Shown here: piece after piece, positions 14,836 to 25,212 of the stretch
Layout: every line of letters starts with the position of its first letter
How positions within the stretch are numbered: position 1 is the first letter of the stretch
Assembly (NCBI RefSeq): GCF_010669285.1
Contig: NZ_CP048711.1
Span: 4,278,001 to 4,342,000 of the forward strand
Origin: Kineobactrum salinum
Lineage (GTDB): Bacteria > Pseudomonadota > Gammaproteobacteria > Pseudomonadales > Halieaceae
Direction: 5' to 3'
Length of the DNA stretch: 64,000 nucleotides
Made by a program: the position numbers and the translations under genes
Notes under the pieces: model-generated
Told to the model about the DNA's origin: nothing
The model's database searches: none
What the model saw: the letters and a program-made list of their open reading frames with translations, nothing else

Positions 14836-17715
14836 TCAGTCAGTTTCCAGCACTGCCACCGGTAGCCGCGCCAGCAGGGCTGCGAGTGGCAGCGAGCCCG
14901 CCGCGCCCTCGGGCCGGAACCTGATACCGGTCAACACATCCCGCAGACCGCCAGAGCCATACTCGCCCAGCAGCACGGCGCCAGCGTAGTCCTGGCCGAA
15001 CGGGTAGCGGCCACCTGCTGTGACGGTGGCGGCGCAGGCCACCACGGTCACTATTTGGGAGCCGCCCTGCGATCTCGCGAACGCGCAGACAGTGTTGCCG
15101 TCAGCGCCCGTCACTTCCAGCGGGTGGTAGCTGGCGCTCTTGAAGAGCTCTGCCCTGCGGCGGCGCAGGTCCAGCAGTCGCCAGATGATGTACAGTTTGA
15201 TGCGGGCATCGGACCAGGTCGCCGACAGTTCGCTGACCAGGCCGGCCGGATCGTGTGTCGCCTGCGCACTGATTTCCCTGAGCAGCCTCGTACGCAGCTG
15301 GTAGTCGACCTGGCCGCGGTTGTCGGGATCCACCAGGTGCAGATCCCACAGTTCAGTGCCCTGGTAGATATCGGGAACACCGGGCAGGGTGAACTTGAGA
15401 GTGGTCTGGCCCAGGCTGTTGACGACCCCCAGTGGTGCAAGGCCTTGTGCAAACTCCCCCAGTTCCAGCGCAAAGGGGGTATCCGGAGTGTGCAGCAACT
15501 GGTCGACGAAGCCGGTCACAGCGCTCTCATAGGCCTCATCGGGATGCAGCCAGCTGGAATTGAGCTTGGCCTCGCGCAGTGATTTGAGCATGTATGAGGA
15601 GATTCGCTCCCGGTAGTGGGCCAGTCCATCGTCATCGGGTTTGCCGCCGTCACTCCAGGCCGCCGGCCAGCTGCCGACCAGGGTCTGGTACAGAAAGTAT
15701 TGTTCGTTGCGGCTGGGAACTTGCTGCTCATCCAGCACCCGCAGTTTGCTGCGATTCAAGCGGGTCCATCGGCGCACGGCCAGTTCCCATTCCCGCGGTA
15801 CTCTGGCCAGCGCATTGAGACGGGCGCGTACGTCCTCACCGCGTTTGCTGTCGTGGGTGCCAGTAGTGACCATCGCGTGGGGCCAATGCTCGGCGCGGTC
15901 CGCGATGAAGTGGTGGAAACCTGCCATCGACGAATCCACACGGCGCGGATCGCCGCCCACTTCATTGAGAGACAGCAGTGGGAAGTAGCGATAGAAGGCG
16001 GTGTCCTCCAGGCTTTTCGCCATTACCGGTCCAGTGTACTGCTGGAATTTCATCGCAATGCGCAACACCTCGTTGCGATTGAAGCCACTGCGGGGCCGGG
16101 CCAGGTCTGTGCTCAGGATCCCGCGCAGGAACTCGAACAGGGCGGGATTGATCAGAGAGTTGTTGCGCCTGGCGAGGCCGACGGCCCAGTCGATATCACG
16201 GCGATCGGCGGGATCGGGACCGGCCGCGGTGGTATAGGTGCGGTAGACCGGGAAATACACCACGATTTCAGTCAGGGCGCTGTGTATCGCGGCCAGAGTA
16301 AAGTCCCGGGTGTGCCAGCTGGTTTCCGCCAGACGGGAAAATCGGTTGGCGAGCACCTGTATCTCGCTGGCCAGCACATGCTCGATGACCTGCCGTTTGG
16401 CACGGGTGAGGACCTCATCGAAGCTCTCCTGGCTGCTGAAACGGAGATAAAAACGTTCCAGTGCAGCCAGTGTCGCCGGTGGCAGGAACAGCCTGTTGAT
16501 ATGATTGAGGGCTTCGTAACCGGTGGTGCCGGCTACCGGCCAGTCCGGCCGAGGTCGCTCGTGGTCGGCCAGAATCTTTTCCATCAGCAGATACAGCGGC
16601 TGTGCGCTGTTTGCACTAACTGCCATTGCCGCCCGTTGCAGCTTGCGGCAATAGCCGGCGGGATCGTACAGGCCGTCGACGTGATCGATGCGCAGCCCGT
16701 CGATCCTGCCTGCTGCAAGTAGTTTCAGCATCAGCCTGTGGACGTCCTCGAACACCGCTTCGCGCTCCACGCAAATACCGGCGAGATCGTTGATATCGAA
16801 AAACCTGCGGTAGTTGATCTCGTCAGCTGCCACACGCCAGTAAGCGAGGCGGTAGGTTTGGCGTTGCAGCAGGCGATGCAGATGGATGAAGCTGGCACCG
16901 CGGCCCGGTACACCGTTGTACTGCTGCAGGCCGTGTTCGATGGCCTGCAGCAGCTGCGGATGTTGTTCGAGCAGGGCAGCGAGGCGAGCTTTCAACTGCG
17001 TGGCCTGCCGCCGCAACTGCTGCTGCCGCGCCGCCGAAGCTCCACTGATGCCCAGGGTCCGGAATTGCTGGGCCAGCGCCTGCAGCTCCTCACGAGGCGC
17101 CAAAGCCGGCGAGACCGCGATGACCGTGGCCAGGATGCCGGCGTAGTGACGCGGTCCGATCGGGTAGAGGTGTTCGTGGTAATGCACGGCGAAACTGCCC
17201 TGTGATGGATCGCAGCGCAATTGCAGTTCGCCGGCCTCCAATACTGTGCCGTAGATGTCTCCCAGGAATGGCAGCAGCAGCTTGCCGCGAACAGGGGCGG
17301 TGGCCTGTTGCCAGTCAATATCGAAGTAAGGGGCATAGGGCGATGCCTGACCCCACTCCAGCACATCCAGCCACCAGTTGTTGTCTGCCTTGCCGATACC
17401 CATGTGGTTGGGAACGAAATCCGGTATCAAACCCATGCCGTGCCCGGCCAGCGCATCGGTCAGCGCGGCAAAGCTGTGTTCGTCGCCTACCTCGGGATTG
17501 AAGCTGTTGTGGTCAGTGATATCGTAGCCGTGAGTACTGCCTGCGCGCGCCTTCAGAAACGGGGAACTGTAGAGGTGGCTCACTCCGAGTGCATCGAAAT
17601 AGGAAAGCTGCGCAGACGCATCATCAAAGGTGAAGCTGCTGTTGAGCTGCACACGATAGGTGGCTCTGAGCCGTGGATTCTGCAACATGGCTTCATTCAT
17701 GGGTGCTGTCGCCAT
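14836..17715 (-). CDS. treY: maltooligosyltrehalose synthase
   Basis: GH13 isomerase that converts the reducing-end alpha-1,4 bond of malto-oligosaccharides to the alpha,alpha-1,1 bond, giving maltooligosyltrehalose. The N-terminus RATYRVQLNSSFTFDDA and YLSYFDALGVSHLYSSPF-type barrel start are diagnostic. Catalytic residues sit in DGLRIDHVDGLYDP (Asp), YLLMEKILADHE (Glu) and VTTGTHDSKRGEDVRARL (His-Asp). The protein is about 959 residues. The open frame reaches 17847, but the family N-terminus starts at ATG 17715 (MATAPMNEAM) or 17700, overlapping the treZ stop by 23 or 8 bases. Last gene of the trehalose/glucan run; its product is the substrate of TreZ. Confidence 0.95.
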   Translation of the reverse strand: MATAPMNEAMLQNPRLRATYRVQLNSSFTFDDASAQLSYFDALGVSHLYSSPFLKARAGSTHGYDITDHNSFNPEVGDEHSFAALTDALAGHGMGLIPDFVPNHMGIGKADNNWWLDVLEWGQASPYAPYFDIDWQQATAPVRGKLLLPFLGDIYGTVLEAGELQLRCDPSQGSFAVHYHEHLYPIGPRHYAGILATVIAVSPALAPREELQALAQQFRTLGISGASAARQQQLRRQATQLKARLAALLEQHPQLLQAIEHGLQQYNGVPGRGASFIHLHRLLQRQTYRLAYWRVAADEINYRRFFDINDLAGICVEREAVFEDVHRLMLKLLAAGRIDGLRIDHVDGLYDPAGYCRKLQRAAMAVSANSAQPLYLLMEKILADHERPRPDWPVAGTTGYEALNHINRLFLPPATLAALERFYLRFSSQESFDEVLTRAKRQVIEHVLASEIQVLANRFSRLAETSWHTRDFTLAAIHSALTEIVVYFPVYRTYTTAAGPDPADRRDIDWAVGLARRNNSLINPALFEFLRGILSTDLARPRSGFNRNEVLRIAMKFQQYTGPVMAKSLEDTAFYRYFPLLSLNEVGGDPRRVDSSMAGFHHFIADRAEHWPHAMVTTGTHDSKRGEDVRARLNALARVPREWELAVRRWTRLNRSKLRVLDEQQVPSRNEQYFLYQTLVGSWPAAWSDGGKPDDDGLAHYRERISSYMLKSLREAKLNSSWLHPDEAYESAVTGFVDQLLHTPDTPFALELGEFAQGLAPLGVVNSLGQTTLKFTLPGVPDIYQGTELWDLHLVDPDNRGQVDYQLRTRLLREISAQATHDPAGLVSELSATWSDARIKLYIIWRLLDLRRRRAELFKSASYHPLEVTGADGNTVCAFARSQGGSQIVTVVACAATVTAGGRYPFGQDYAGAVLLGEYGSGGLRDVLTGIRFRPEGAAGSLPLAALLARLPVAVLETD

Positions 17716-19597
17716 TGCCCGTCTCCCGCTTGGCCATTGGGATGTCGCGAGCCGGCTCGCCATGGTCCGCGCAGTGCAGATACCAGCTTGTGTGCCAGGG
17801 CGGAGCCAGCCAGCGGCTACCCTGGGGCTGCAGGCTGTTGCTGGCAAACAGGGGCTGGTCCGGGGTCAGGCCGTCGGCATCGACTTCAATCGCGGCATCG
17901 GCAAGATTGGCGAGCAGGCTCCAGCGCATCGCGCCGCTTCGCCATTCCACCTGCAGATACCGATCGTCTGCCAGTACTCTGGCCGTCCCGCGATTGAGCG
18001 CGGCCAGCACCGGCAGCAGGTGTTGGTGACGCAAGGCCAGTAACTGTTGATAGTAGGCCAGCCAGTGCTGATGGTCGGGCTGGGTCAGCTCGCTCCAGTC
18101 CAGACAGCTGGCCTGGTAGGTTGCCGGCGCATTGGGGTCGGGAATCTGCTGCGAGGTATCCCCGGCCGCGAATTCGGGGAAGTGGCTGAATTCCTCCCTG
18201 CGGCCATCGCGCACGGCTTCAGCGAGTTCATGGTCAAAATCACAGAAATAGAGGAAGGGCCGGCGGGTAGCCCATTCCTCACCCATGAACAGCAGTGGCG
18301 GTGACGGGGCCAGCAACAGTATCGAAGTCAGCGCCTGCCGGGGCGCAGCGGGCGCGAGCACTGACAGGCGATCACCGCAGGCCCGGTTGCCGATCTGGTC
18401 GTGATTCTGCATGAAGGCGACGAAGGCTGACGGCGGCAAATGGTTGCTGGCCTCGCCGCGGCAGCTGCGGCGATAGGGCGAGTATTCGCCCTGATAGGCA
18501 AAACCCTCGGCCAGGCAGCGGCCAAGGCGGCGCAGGCTGTTGTCGGCGTAATCCTGGTAGTAGCCATTGCTTTCGCCTGTCAGCAGCAGATGCATGCAGT
18601 GGTGCATGTCATCATTCCACTGCGCGTCATAGCCGGGTCGGACATCGTGCCCTGACTGCAGGTAATGGGCTGCGTTGTGGTCATTCTCCAGGACCAGGTG
18701 AACGTGGCGTTCACTACCTGTCAGCGCGCGGACCCGGCTGGCCAACTCCTCCAGGAAATCCGGGGCCGAGCTGTCGTGCAGGGCATGCACGGCGTCGAGA
18801 CGCAAGCCATCAAGATGATATTCGGTCAGCCAGTACAGCGCGTTGTGGATGAAGAACTCGCGCACTGTGCCGCTTCCTGCGCCGTCCAGATTGATGGCCT
18901 GGCCCCAGGGCGTATGATAGCGGTCGGTAAAGAAATCCGGGGCGTAGGCATGCAGGTAGTTGCCTTCCGGTCCAAAGTGATTGTAGACCACGTCGAGCAA
19001 CACCATCAGGCCGCGTTCATGCGCCGCCTGGGCCAGGTGCTTGAGGTCTTCCGGCCGGCCGTAGATGCAGCTGGGCGCATAGGGATAGCTGCCATCGTAA
19101 CCCCAGTTGCGGCGACCCGGCGCCTGTGACACCGGCATCAGCTCCAGCGCAGTCACCCCCAGTTCCAGCAGATGGTCGAGGCGCTGTATTACACCCCGAT
19201 AGCCCGCCTCGGGACTGAAGCAGCCCGGATGCAGTTCGTAGATTACCGCTTCCTCCCAGGGGCGTCCCCGCCAGTGCCCGTCACGCCAGGCGAAGCTCCC
19301 TGGCACAATCACTTCGCTGGGGCCGTGTACGCCGTCCGGTTGGTAGCGACTGGCCGGATCGGGTACCCGCATCCCGTTGTCGAGTACAAAGCGGTACAGG
19401 CTGCCGGCGCCACACTCGTCGATACGGGCGTGAAACCAGCCATCGCTGGCGGCATCCATGGGCGCGCTGCGCAAGTCCCCCTGAGGTGTGGTGTATTCGA
19501 TTGCCAACTCTGTCATGGCAGGCGCCCACAGCCGGAACAGGGTGCTGTTGTCTGCGGCTGTCTCGCAACCAAAGGGCATCAGGTGTTGCCGTTTCAT
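17693..19597 (-). CDS. treZ: malto-oligosyltrehalose trehalohydrolase
   Basis: GH13 hydrolase that releases trehalose from maltooligosyltrehalose in the cytoplasm; 634 residues. An N-terminal carbohydrate-binding-like domain (FRLWAPAMTELAIEY) precedes the barrel. Catalytic elements are DGLRLDAVHALHD (nucleophile Asp), HLVLENDHN (acid/base Glu) and MQNHDQIGNRACGDRL (Asp). The ATG at 19597 forms an ATGA overlap with the glgX stop once the glgX 3' frame break is corrected, which supports both starts. It is followed by treY with a short overlap. Confidence 0.96.
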   Translation of the reverse strand: MKRQHLMPFGCETAADNSTLFRLWAPAMTELAIEYTTPQGDLRSAPMDAASDGWFHARIDECGAGSLYRFVLDNGMRVPDPASRYQPDGVHGPSEVIVPGSFAWRDGHWRGRPWEEAVIYELHPGCFSPEAGYRGVIQRLDHLLELGVTALELMPVSQAPGRRNWGYDGSYPYAPSCIYGRPEDLKHLAQAAHERGLMVLLDVVYNHFGPEGNYLHAYAPDFFTDRYHTPWGQAINLDGAGSGTVREFFIHNALYWLTEYHLDGLRLDAVHALHDSSAPDFLEELASRVRALTGSERHVHLVLENDHNAAHYLQSGHDVRPGYDAQWNDDMHHCMHLLLTGESNGYYQDYADNSLRRLGRCLAEGFAYQGEYSPYRRSCRGEASNHLPPSAFVAFMQNHDQIGNRACGDRLSVLAPAAPRQALTSILLLAPSPPLLFMGEEWATRRPFLYFCDFDHELAEAVRDGRREEFSHFPEFAAGDTSQQIPDPNAPATYQASCLDWSELTQPDHQHWLAYYQQLLALRHQHLLPVLAALNRGTARVLADDRYLQVEWRSGAMRWSLLANLADAAIEVDADGLTPDQPLFASNSLQPQGSRWLAPPWHTSWYLHCADHGEPARDIPMAKRETGNGDSTHE

Positions 19598-21778
19598 GAA
19601 CTGCCCTCCCGCTCACCGGAATTGGAGGAAGGTGGGGGCTTGCGTTGTGGCCCCGGACCATCAGCACGAAGGAATGGGGATTGACGGTGTAGTTGCAGCC
19701 CTCTTTATGAACCGAACCGACGCCGAAGCTGTTGTGGTGCCAGGTGTCGAATACGACCTGCCAGCGGCCGGCGGGGTCCAGGGTCGGCAACTGATAGTCA
19801 ATGGCGTCGTCCTGCGCGTTCAGGATGACCAAAAAGGTGTCGTCCGGCTCGGGCTCCCCCTCTGCGCTCAGGTGATACTCTCCCGCTTCGCCACTGAGCA
19901 GATAGGCCAGCCATTGAGTGCAGGGCTCTTCCCAGTCCTGCAGTGTTTTTTCCTGGCCGTCGGGGCGCAGCCAGGTGATGTCCTTGACGGCGGTGCCGGG
20001 CAATGTCTCACCTTGGAAGAAGCGATAGCGATGGAATACGATATGGTCCTGCCGCAGCTGTGTCAGCGCGTGCACAAAATCCCGCAAATGCTCGCCATCC
20101 TCATCGATTGTGGACCAGTTCAGCCAGCTGATCTCATTGTCCTGGCAATAGGCATTGTTGCTGCCGCGTTGGCTGCGGCCGAATTCATCACCGGCAGTCA
20201 ACATCGGCGTGCCTTCGGACAACAGCAGGGTGGCGAGCAGGTTTTTTTTCTGGCGCAATCGCAGGGCGCATATTTCGGGGTCGTCGGTCTCGCCCTCGGC
20301 ACCGTGGTTATAGCTGTTGTTATTGTCGCTGCCATCCTGGTTCTGCTCGAGGTTGGCATCATTGTGTTTCTCGTTGTAGCTGACCAGATCGTGCAGGGTA
20401 AAGCCGTCATGGGCGGTAAGAAAGTTGATGCTGGCCCAGGGGTGCCGGCCCCGGTTGTTGAAAATGTCGCTGGAGCCGCTTACCCGGGACGCGAGCTCGG
20501 CGACCAGCCCGTCATCACCCTTCCAGAATCGTCGCACCACATCGCGGTAGCGATCGTTCCACTCTGCCCACCCCGGCCGGAAATCCCCGAGCCGGTAGCC
20601 GTCGTCGCCCAGGTCCCAGGGCTCGGCGATCAGCTTGACCCGGGAGAGGACCGGGTCCTGTGAGACTGCGTCGAGAAAACCCGAGTGGCGGTCAAAACAT
20701 TCCTTGTCCCGTGCCAGGGTGGTGGCCAGGTCGAAGCGAAAGCCATCCACATGCATTTCCTCCACCCAGTAGCGCAGCGAATCCATCACCAGTTGCAGCA
20801 CGCGGTAGTGGCGCAGATTGAGGGCATTGCCACAGCCGGTAAAATCGTTGTAGAAGCGCGGCTCGTCTTCCAGCAACTTGTAGTAAACAGCATTGTCTAT
20901 GCCGCGCAGGCTCAGCGTCGGCCCCAGGTGATTGCCTTCCGCAGTGTGGTTGTACACGACATCGAGCAATACCTCGATATTGGCTTCGTGCAGCAAGTGA
21001 ATACAGGTCCTGAACTCATCCAGCGCGCCGGACGCCAGGTAATTCGGATGCGGCGCAAAAAAGGCCAGCGTATTGTAGCCCCAGTAATTGTGCAGCCCAC
21101 GAGCGGCCAGCTCCCGCTCATCGATGAAGGCGTGGACCGGCAACAGCTCGACCGCGGTGATGCCCAGACTGTGGAGGTAGTCGATCACCGCCGGGTCTGA
21201 CAGTCCGGCGAAGGTACCGCGGTACTGGGGCGCCACCTGCTCGTTGTTGACAGTAAAGCCCCGTACATGCATTTCATAGACGATGGTTTCGTGCCATTGG
21301 CGTTGGGCGGCAGGTCGCGTCCCCAGGTGAACGCTGTATCGACCACCTGACACTTGGGAATGCCCTGGGCGTTGTCGCGAGTGTCGAAGGACAGGTCTTC
21401 CCCGGGGTCGCCAATGCGGTAGCCGAAGTGCGCGTCAGTCCAGCGAAAGGGCCCGGACAGCGCCTTGGTATAGGGATCGATCAGCAACTTGTGGTGATTG
21501 AAGCGGTGGCCTTGTTCGGGCGCATAGGGTCCGTATACACGATAGCCGTAGAGCTGTCCCGCACGTATGTCGGGCAGGTAGCCATGCCAGACCTGGTTGG
21601 TGTATTCCGGCAATACAATGCGCGTCAGTTCGCGGCTGCCCGACTCGTTGAACAGGCACAGCTCCACTTTCTCCGCATTCTCCGAAAACAGCGCGAAGTT
21701 CACTCCCCTGCCGTCCCAGGTTGCTCCCATGGGGTAGGGTGCGCCGGGCCATACCCGGATGCCATTCGCAGCGTTCAC
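19594..21778 (-). CDS. glgX: glycogen debranching enzyme (isoamylase-type), frame broken twice
   Basis: GH13 debranching enzyme that cuts alpha-1,6 branches of glycogen-like glucan, feeding linear chains to TreY. The N-terminal domain starts [20 protein letters not shown]. Catalytic segments are [13 protein letters not shown] (Asp), [16 protein letters not shown] (Glu) and [20 protein letters not shown] (Asp). Two single-base losses are needed to explain the frames: in the G3 run at 21305-21307 (joining GRDLPP to [18 protein letters not shown]) and in the C4 run at 19651-19654 (giving a short Pro/Ser-rich end whose TGA overlaps the treZ ATG). Corrected length is about 728 residues, normal for GlgX. 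Ribosome site AAGGAG precedes ATG 21778. Confidence 0.9.
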
Positions 21779-21808
21779 ATGTTCTCCTTGGCGCAGCAGC
21801 GCCTGTTG

Positions 21809-21919
21809 TCAGTTCATCGGACCGGGGCCCGGTTCGTGGCCTTGCCCGCTCGAAAAGCCTCGCCTGAGTCTTTCTACATTCTGTCGATAGGGGTCACTGT
21901 TTCTGTGCGGGTCAGCCAT
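21809..21919 (-). CDS. possible 36-residue peptide between treS-mak and glgX
   Basis: A short frame starts with ATG overlapping the treS-mak stop by eight bases and ends 30 bases before glgX. The product is hydrophilic: an Arg-rich middle (NVERLRRGF) and a Gly/Pro-rich tail (GHEPGPGPMN). I recognise no family. Support is only the translational overlap and the fact that it fills most of the gap, so it may be chance. Confidence 0.3.
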   Translation of the reverse strand: MADPHRNSDPYRQNVERLRRGFSSGQGHEPGPGPMN

Positions 21920-24900
21920 TGATTCCCGCCTCACTGCAGTGATCCAGCCAGTCCAGCAGACCGGCCACTGGAATGTCGGCCCAGGCCGGACGGTGATTGG
22001 CCTCATAGATAATCTCGTAACAGGCCTTTTCGAGGATGAACAGGGCCAGCAGGCGATCAAACTCCTCTTCCGCCACAGGGCAGGAGCGGCAGTCCTGGAT
22101 GTGGTTGCGGTAGCTGTCCAGCAGCGTCTGCGTAGCGAGTCGGCACCAGTGTCTGCAGGTTTCCAGGGCATCGCCTTCCGGGTTTCCGGCATGGCGCTGG
22201 TGATAGGACTTCGCCGCTGCGTGGCCGGCGTAGTCGATGGAACGCATCAGCCCTGCCAGATCCCGCAGGGGTATCTGCTTGGCGCGACGCTCTGCAATCG
22301 GCCGCATTGGCTCGCCCTCGAAATCGACAATGAAGAAATCCTGTTCAGCCAGCAGCACCTGGCCCAGGTGCAGGTCACCATGACAGCGGGTACGCAGTGC
22401 GGTGGGGCGTTCGGGGAGCAGGGTCCTGGCCAGGTGGTCGATTCTGGTCCACTGCAGCAACAGCTTGTCGATATTTGCCGACAAGGCGGGTTCGATGTCG
22501 CCCCTGAGCAGCGTCTGCAGGCTGGCGTGGGCACTGTCGGTGTACTGTTTTATCTGCAGCAACAGGTAGTTGTGATCCTGCGGTGAAACCTCTTCTGCAC
22601 CAAAGGCAGGGTCTTCGACGGGCATTGCGAAGGCGTGATGCAGCTCGGCAACGCGTTGCCCCAGTGTTTCCATCAACGGCAGGAAGCCCGCATGATCGTG
22701 GTGTTGGGAAGCATCCGGCTGTATCGACAGATGAATATCATCGAGATGGCGCGACAGGTAGTCGATGCTGAAATGCCAGCCGTCCCCCTGATTGGGAATA
22801 AAGCCCTGCAGTACTGCAAGTGCTGTGGGCGGCCCGGCGTCGGGAACCAGTTCGATGGCCCGAACAATGGTGCCGCATGAGCATAGCCTGCCACCTCGGT
22901 GAGGAAACGGCCGATCTCCAGTTCTGGATGGACGCCGCCCTGTAACCTCCGATAGGCCTTGAGCATCACGTGTTCTCCCAGGCGCAGCGAGGTATTGCTC
23001 TGCTCTTCGTGGTTGCGTGTGACAGGGGCGGAGGCAAGCTCCACCGTGTCGGGAAATGCGGCCGAGAGGCTGAAGCGTATGGGGCCGTAGCTCTGGCTGC
23101 CCCCTCTGCTCACCGGCCCGAAGCCCGCGATCAGCCCAGCGGTGGCGAGGTCGTCCCCCAGAGCATCCAGCAGAAAACCGGGACGACTGCCACTGCGAAC
23201 GCGGGCCAGCGCCAGGGCGATGAACAATCGCGCGTCACGTTCCTGATCTTCCCATTGAATATCCAGTGGCAGGAAGTACTGCTGGGAAGAGCCGTCCCGC
23301 AGCGTTACGGAGAAAATGCTCAGCAGACAACCGGTGTCGTCGTCACGCAGCGACTGGGACAGCACCAGGCTTGTACTGTCGATACCGGCCTCCCTGCCGG
23401 CGAACCAGCGTTGGCTCTGCAGATATTCAGGCACTACTTTCGTTTCGAGCTGCGTTTTTGGCTGCCCCTGCCGCAGGCTGCCCCAGATTCGCGGCAGTAC
23501 CAGGGTGGCCAGTTCGGGCAGGGCCAGCGCGGGCTCCACGTGCCAGCTGGGGGCCTCGGCCTCTGTCGCCAGCTGGAACCAGTAGAAACCATGGGGAGCG
23601 AGGGTCAGGAAATAAGGCAGTTCGCCCAGCGGTGGAAACGGACTGTTGCCGAGCAATTCGACCGGAATGCGGCCCTGGAACGACGCCAGGTCCAGTTCCA
23701 CGGGTTGGGCGGTGCGCGACAGGTTGGCGACACAGAGTATGACCTCGTCGCCGTATTCGCGCAGATAGGCCAGCACTTTGCGGTTGCCGGGGTACAGAAA
23801 CCGCAGGGTCCCGCGACCAAAGGCCGGCTTGGACTTGCGTACCGCCACCAGGCGGCGCATCCAGTTGAGGTAGGAGGAGGGGTTGCGGCGCTGGGATTCC
23901 ACGTTCAGGGCCTGGCAGCCATAGACCGGGTCCATGATGACAGGCAGGTAGAGTTGGGCCGGGTCCGCCGCGGAAAAACCGCCGTTGCGATCCGGCGTCC
24001 ACTGCATGGGGGTGCGTACACTGTCGCGATCACCCAGGAAGATATTGTCGCCCATCCCGATCTCGTCGCCATAATAGACAATCGGCGTTCCGGGCATCGA
24101 CATCAGCATGCTGTTGAGCAACTGCAGCTTGTTGCGGTCGTTTTCCACCAGCGGAGCGAGACGGCGCCGAATACCGATATTGACCCGCATGCGCGGGTCG
24201 CTGGCGTAGAAGTTCCACAGGTAGTCCCGTTCGCTGTCGGTCACCATTTCCAGCGTCAGTTCGTCGTGGTTGCGCAGAAATATCGCCCACTGGGCGGCCT
24301 CGGGTATGGCCGGGGTCTGGCCCATGATGTCGGTCACCGGATGACGATCTTCCTGCGCCAGCGCCATGTACATTCGCGGCATCAGCGGAAAATGAAAGGC
24401 CATGTGGCACTCGGGCTCATCTTCATCGCCGAAATATGGCATCACATCCTCGGGCCATTGGTTGGCCTCGCCGAGAAACAGGCGGTCGCTGTAATTGTTG
24501 TCCAGCCAGCGCCGCATTTTTCTGAGGATGGCGTGGGTTTCGCCCAGGTTTTCGTTGTTGGTGCCCTCGCGCTCGCAGAGATAGGGGATAGCATCCAGCC
24601 GCAGGCCATCGACGCCCATGTCCAGCCAGAACTTCATGACATTGATGACCGCAGCCAGCACTCGCGGGTTGTCGAAATTCAGATCCGGCTGATGGGAAAA
24701 GAAACGGTGCCAGTAATAGGCCTGGGCGACCGGATCCCAGGCCCAGTTGGAGGTCTCGGTGTCGGTGAAAATGATCCGGGTATTGAGGTACTTCTGGTCG
24801 GTGTCGCTCCATACATAGTAGTCGCGCCGGGCAGAGCCGGGTTTTGCCTGGCGGGCGCGTTGAAACCAGGGGTGCTGGTCCGAGGTGTGGTTGATCACCA

Positions 24901-25203
24901 GCTCGGTGATTACCTTCAGCCCGCGCCGATGGGCCTCGCGCAGGAAGCGGCGAAAGTCCTGCATCCTGCCGTAACGGGGATTGATGGCCTTGTATTCGGC
25001 GATGTCGTAGCCGTCGTCACGCAGGGGGAGGGATAGAAGGGCAGGACCCAGATCGCAGTGACTCCCAGTTCGGTAATATAGTCCAGCTTCTGGATCAGTC
25101 CCGCAAAGTCGCCCGTGCCGTCGTTGTCAGAGTCAAAGAACGCCTTGATATGCAGCTGATAGATGATCGCGTCCTTGTACCACAGGGGGTCGGTGTCAGG
25201 CAT
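21912..25203 (-). CDS. treS: trehalose synthase / maltokinase fusion, frame broken twice
   Basis: Bifunctional enzyme of about 1,097 residues. The TreS part (GH13, first ~560 residues) interconverts trehalose and maltose: DGLRLDAIPYLCEREGT (Asp), FLGEANQWPEDV (Glu) and LRNHDELTLEMV (Asp). The maltokinase (Mak/Pep2) part phosphorylates maltose to maltose-1-phosphate: CHGDLHLGQVLL and FIVDFEGEP are the kinase motifs. Two losses break the frame: G5 at 25024-25028 (joins LPFYPSP to LRDDGYDIAEY) and C3 at 22859-22861 (joins AAPLFG to AIELVPDAG). Corrected, the protein is collinear with the fused form known in Pseudomonas. It directly follows glgE (9-bp gap) and supplies its maltose-1-phosphate. 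Confidence 0.93.
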
Positions 25204-25212
25204 GCGGACTCC

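Noticed and set aside
19281-19650. Extended C-terminus of GlgX reaching into treZ
   Set aside because: This tail is the out-of-frame reading created by the base loss at 19651-19654; the corrected frame ends at an ATGA overlap with treZ.
19488-20663. 391-residue plus-strand open frame
   Set aside because: It is antisense to glgX and treZ and has no ribosome site or recognisable domain.
22970-25036. 688-residue plus-strand open frame
   Set aside because: It is antisense to treS-mak, which has clear catalytic motifs; the antisense reading shows none.
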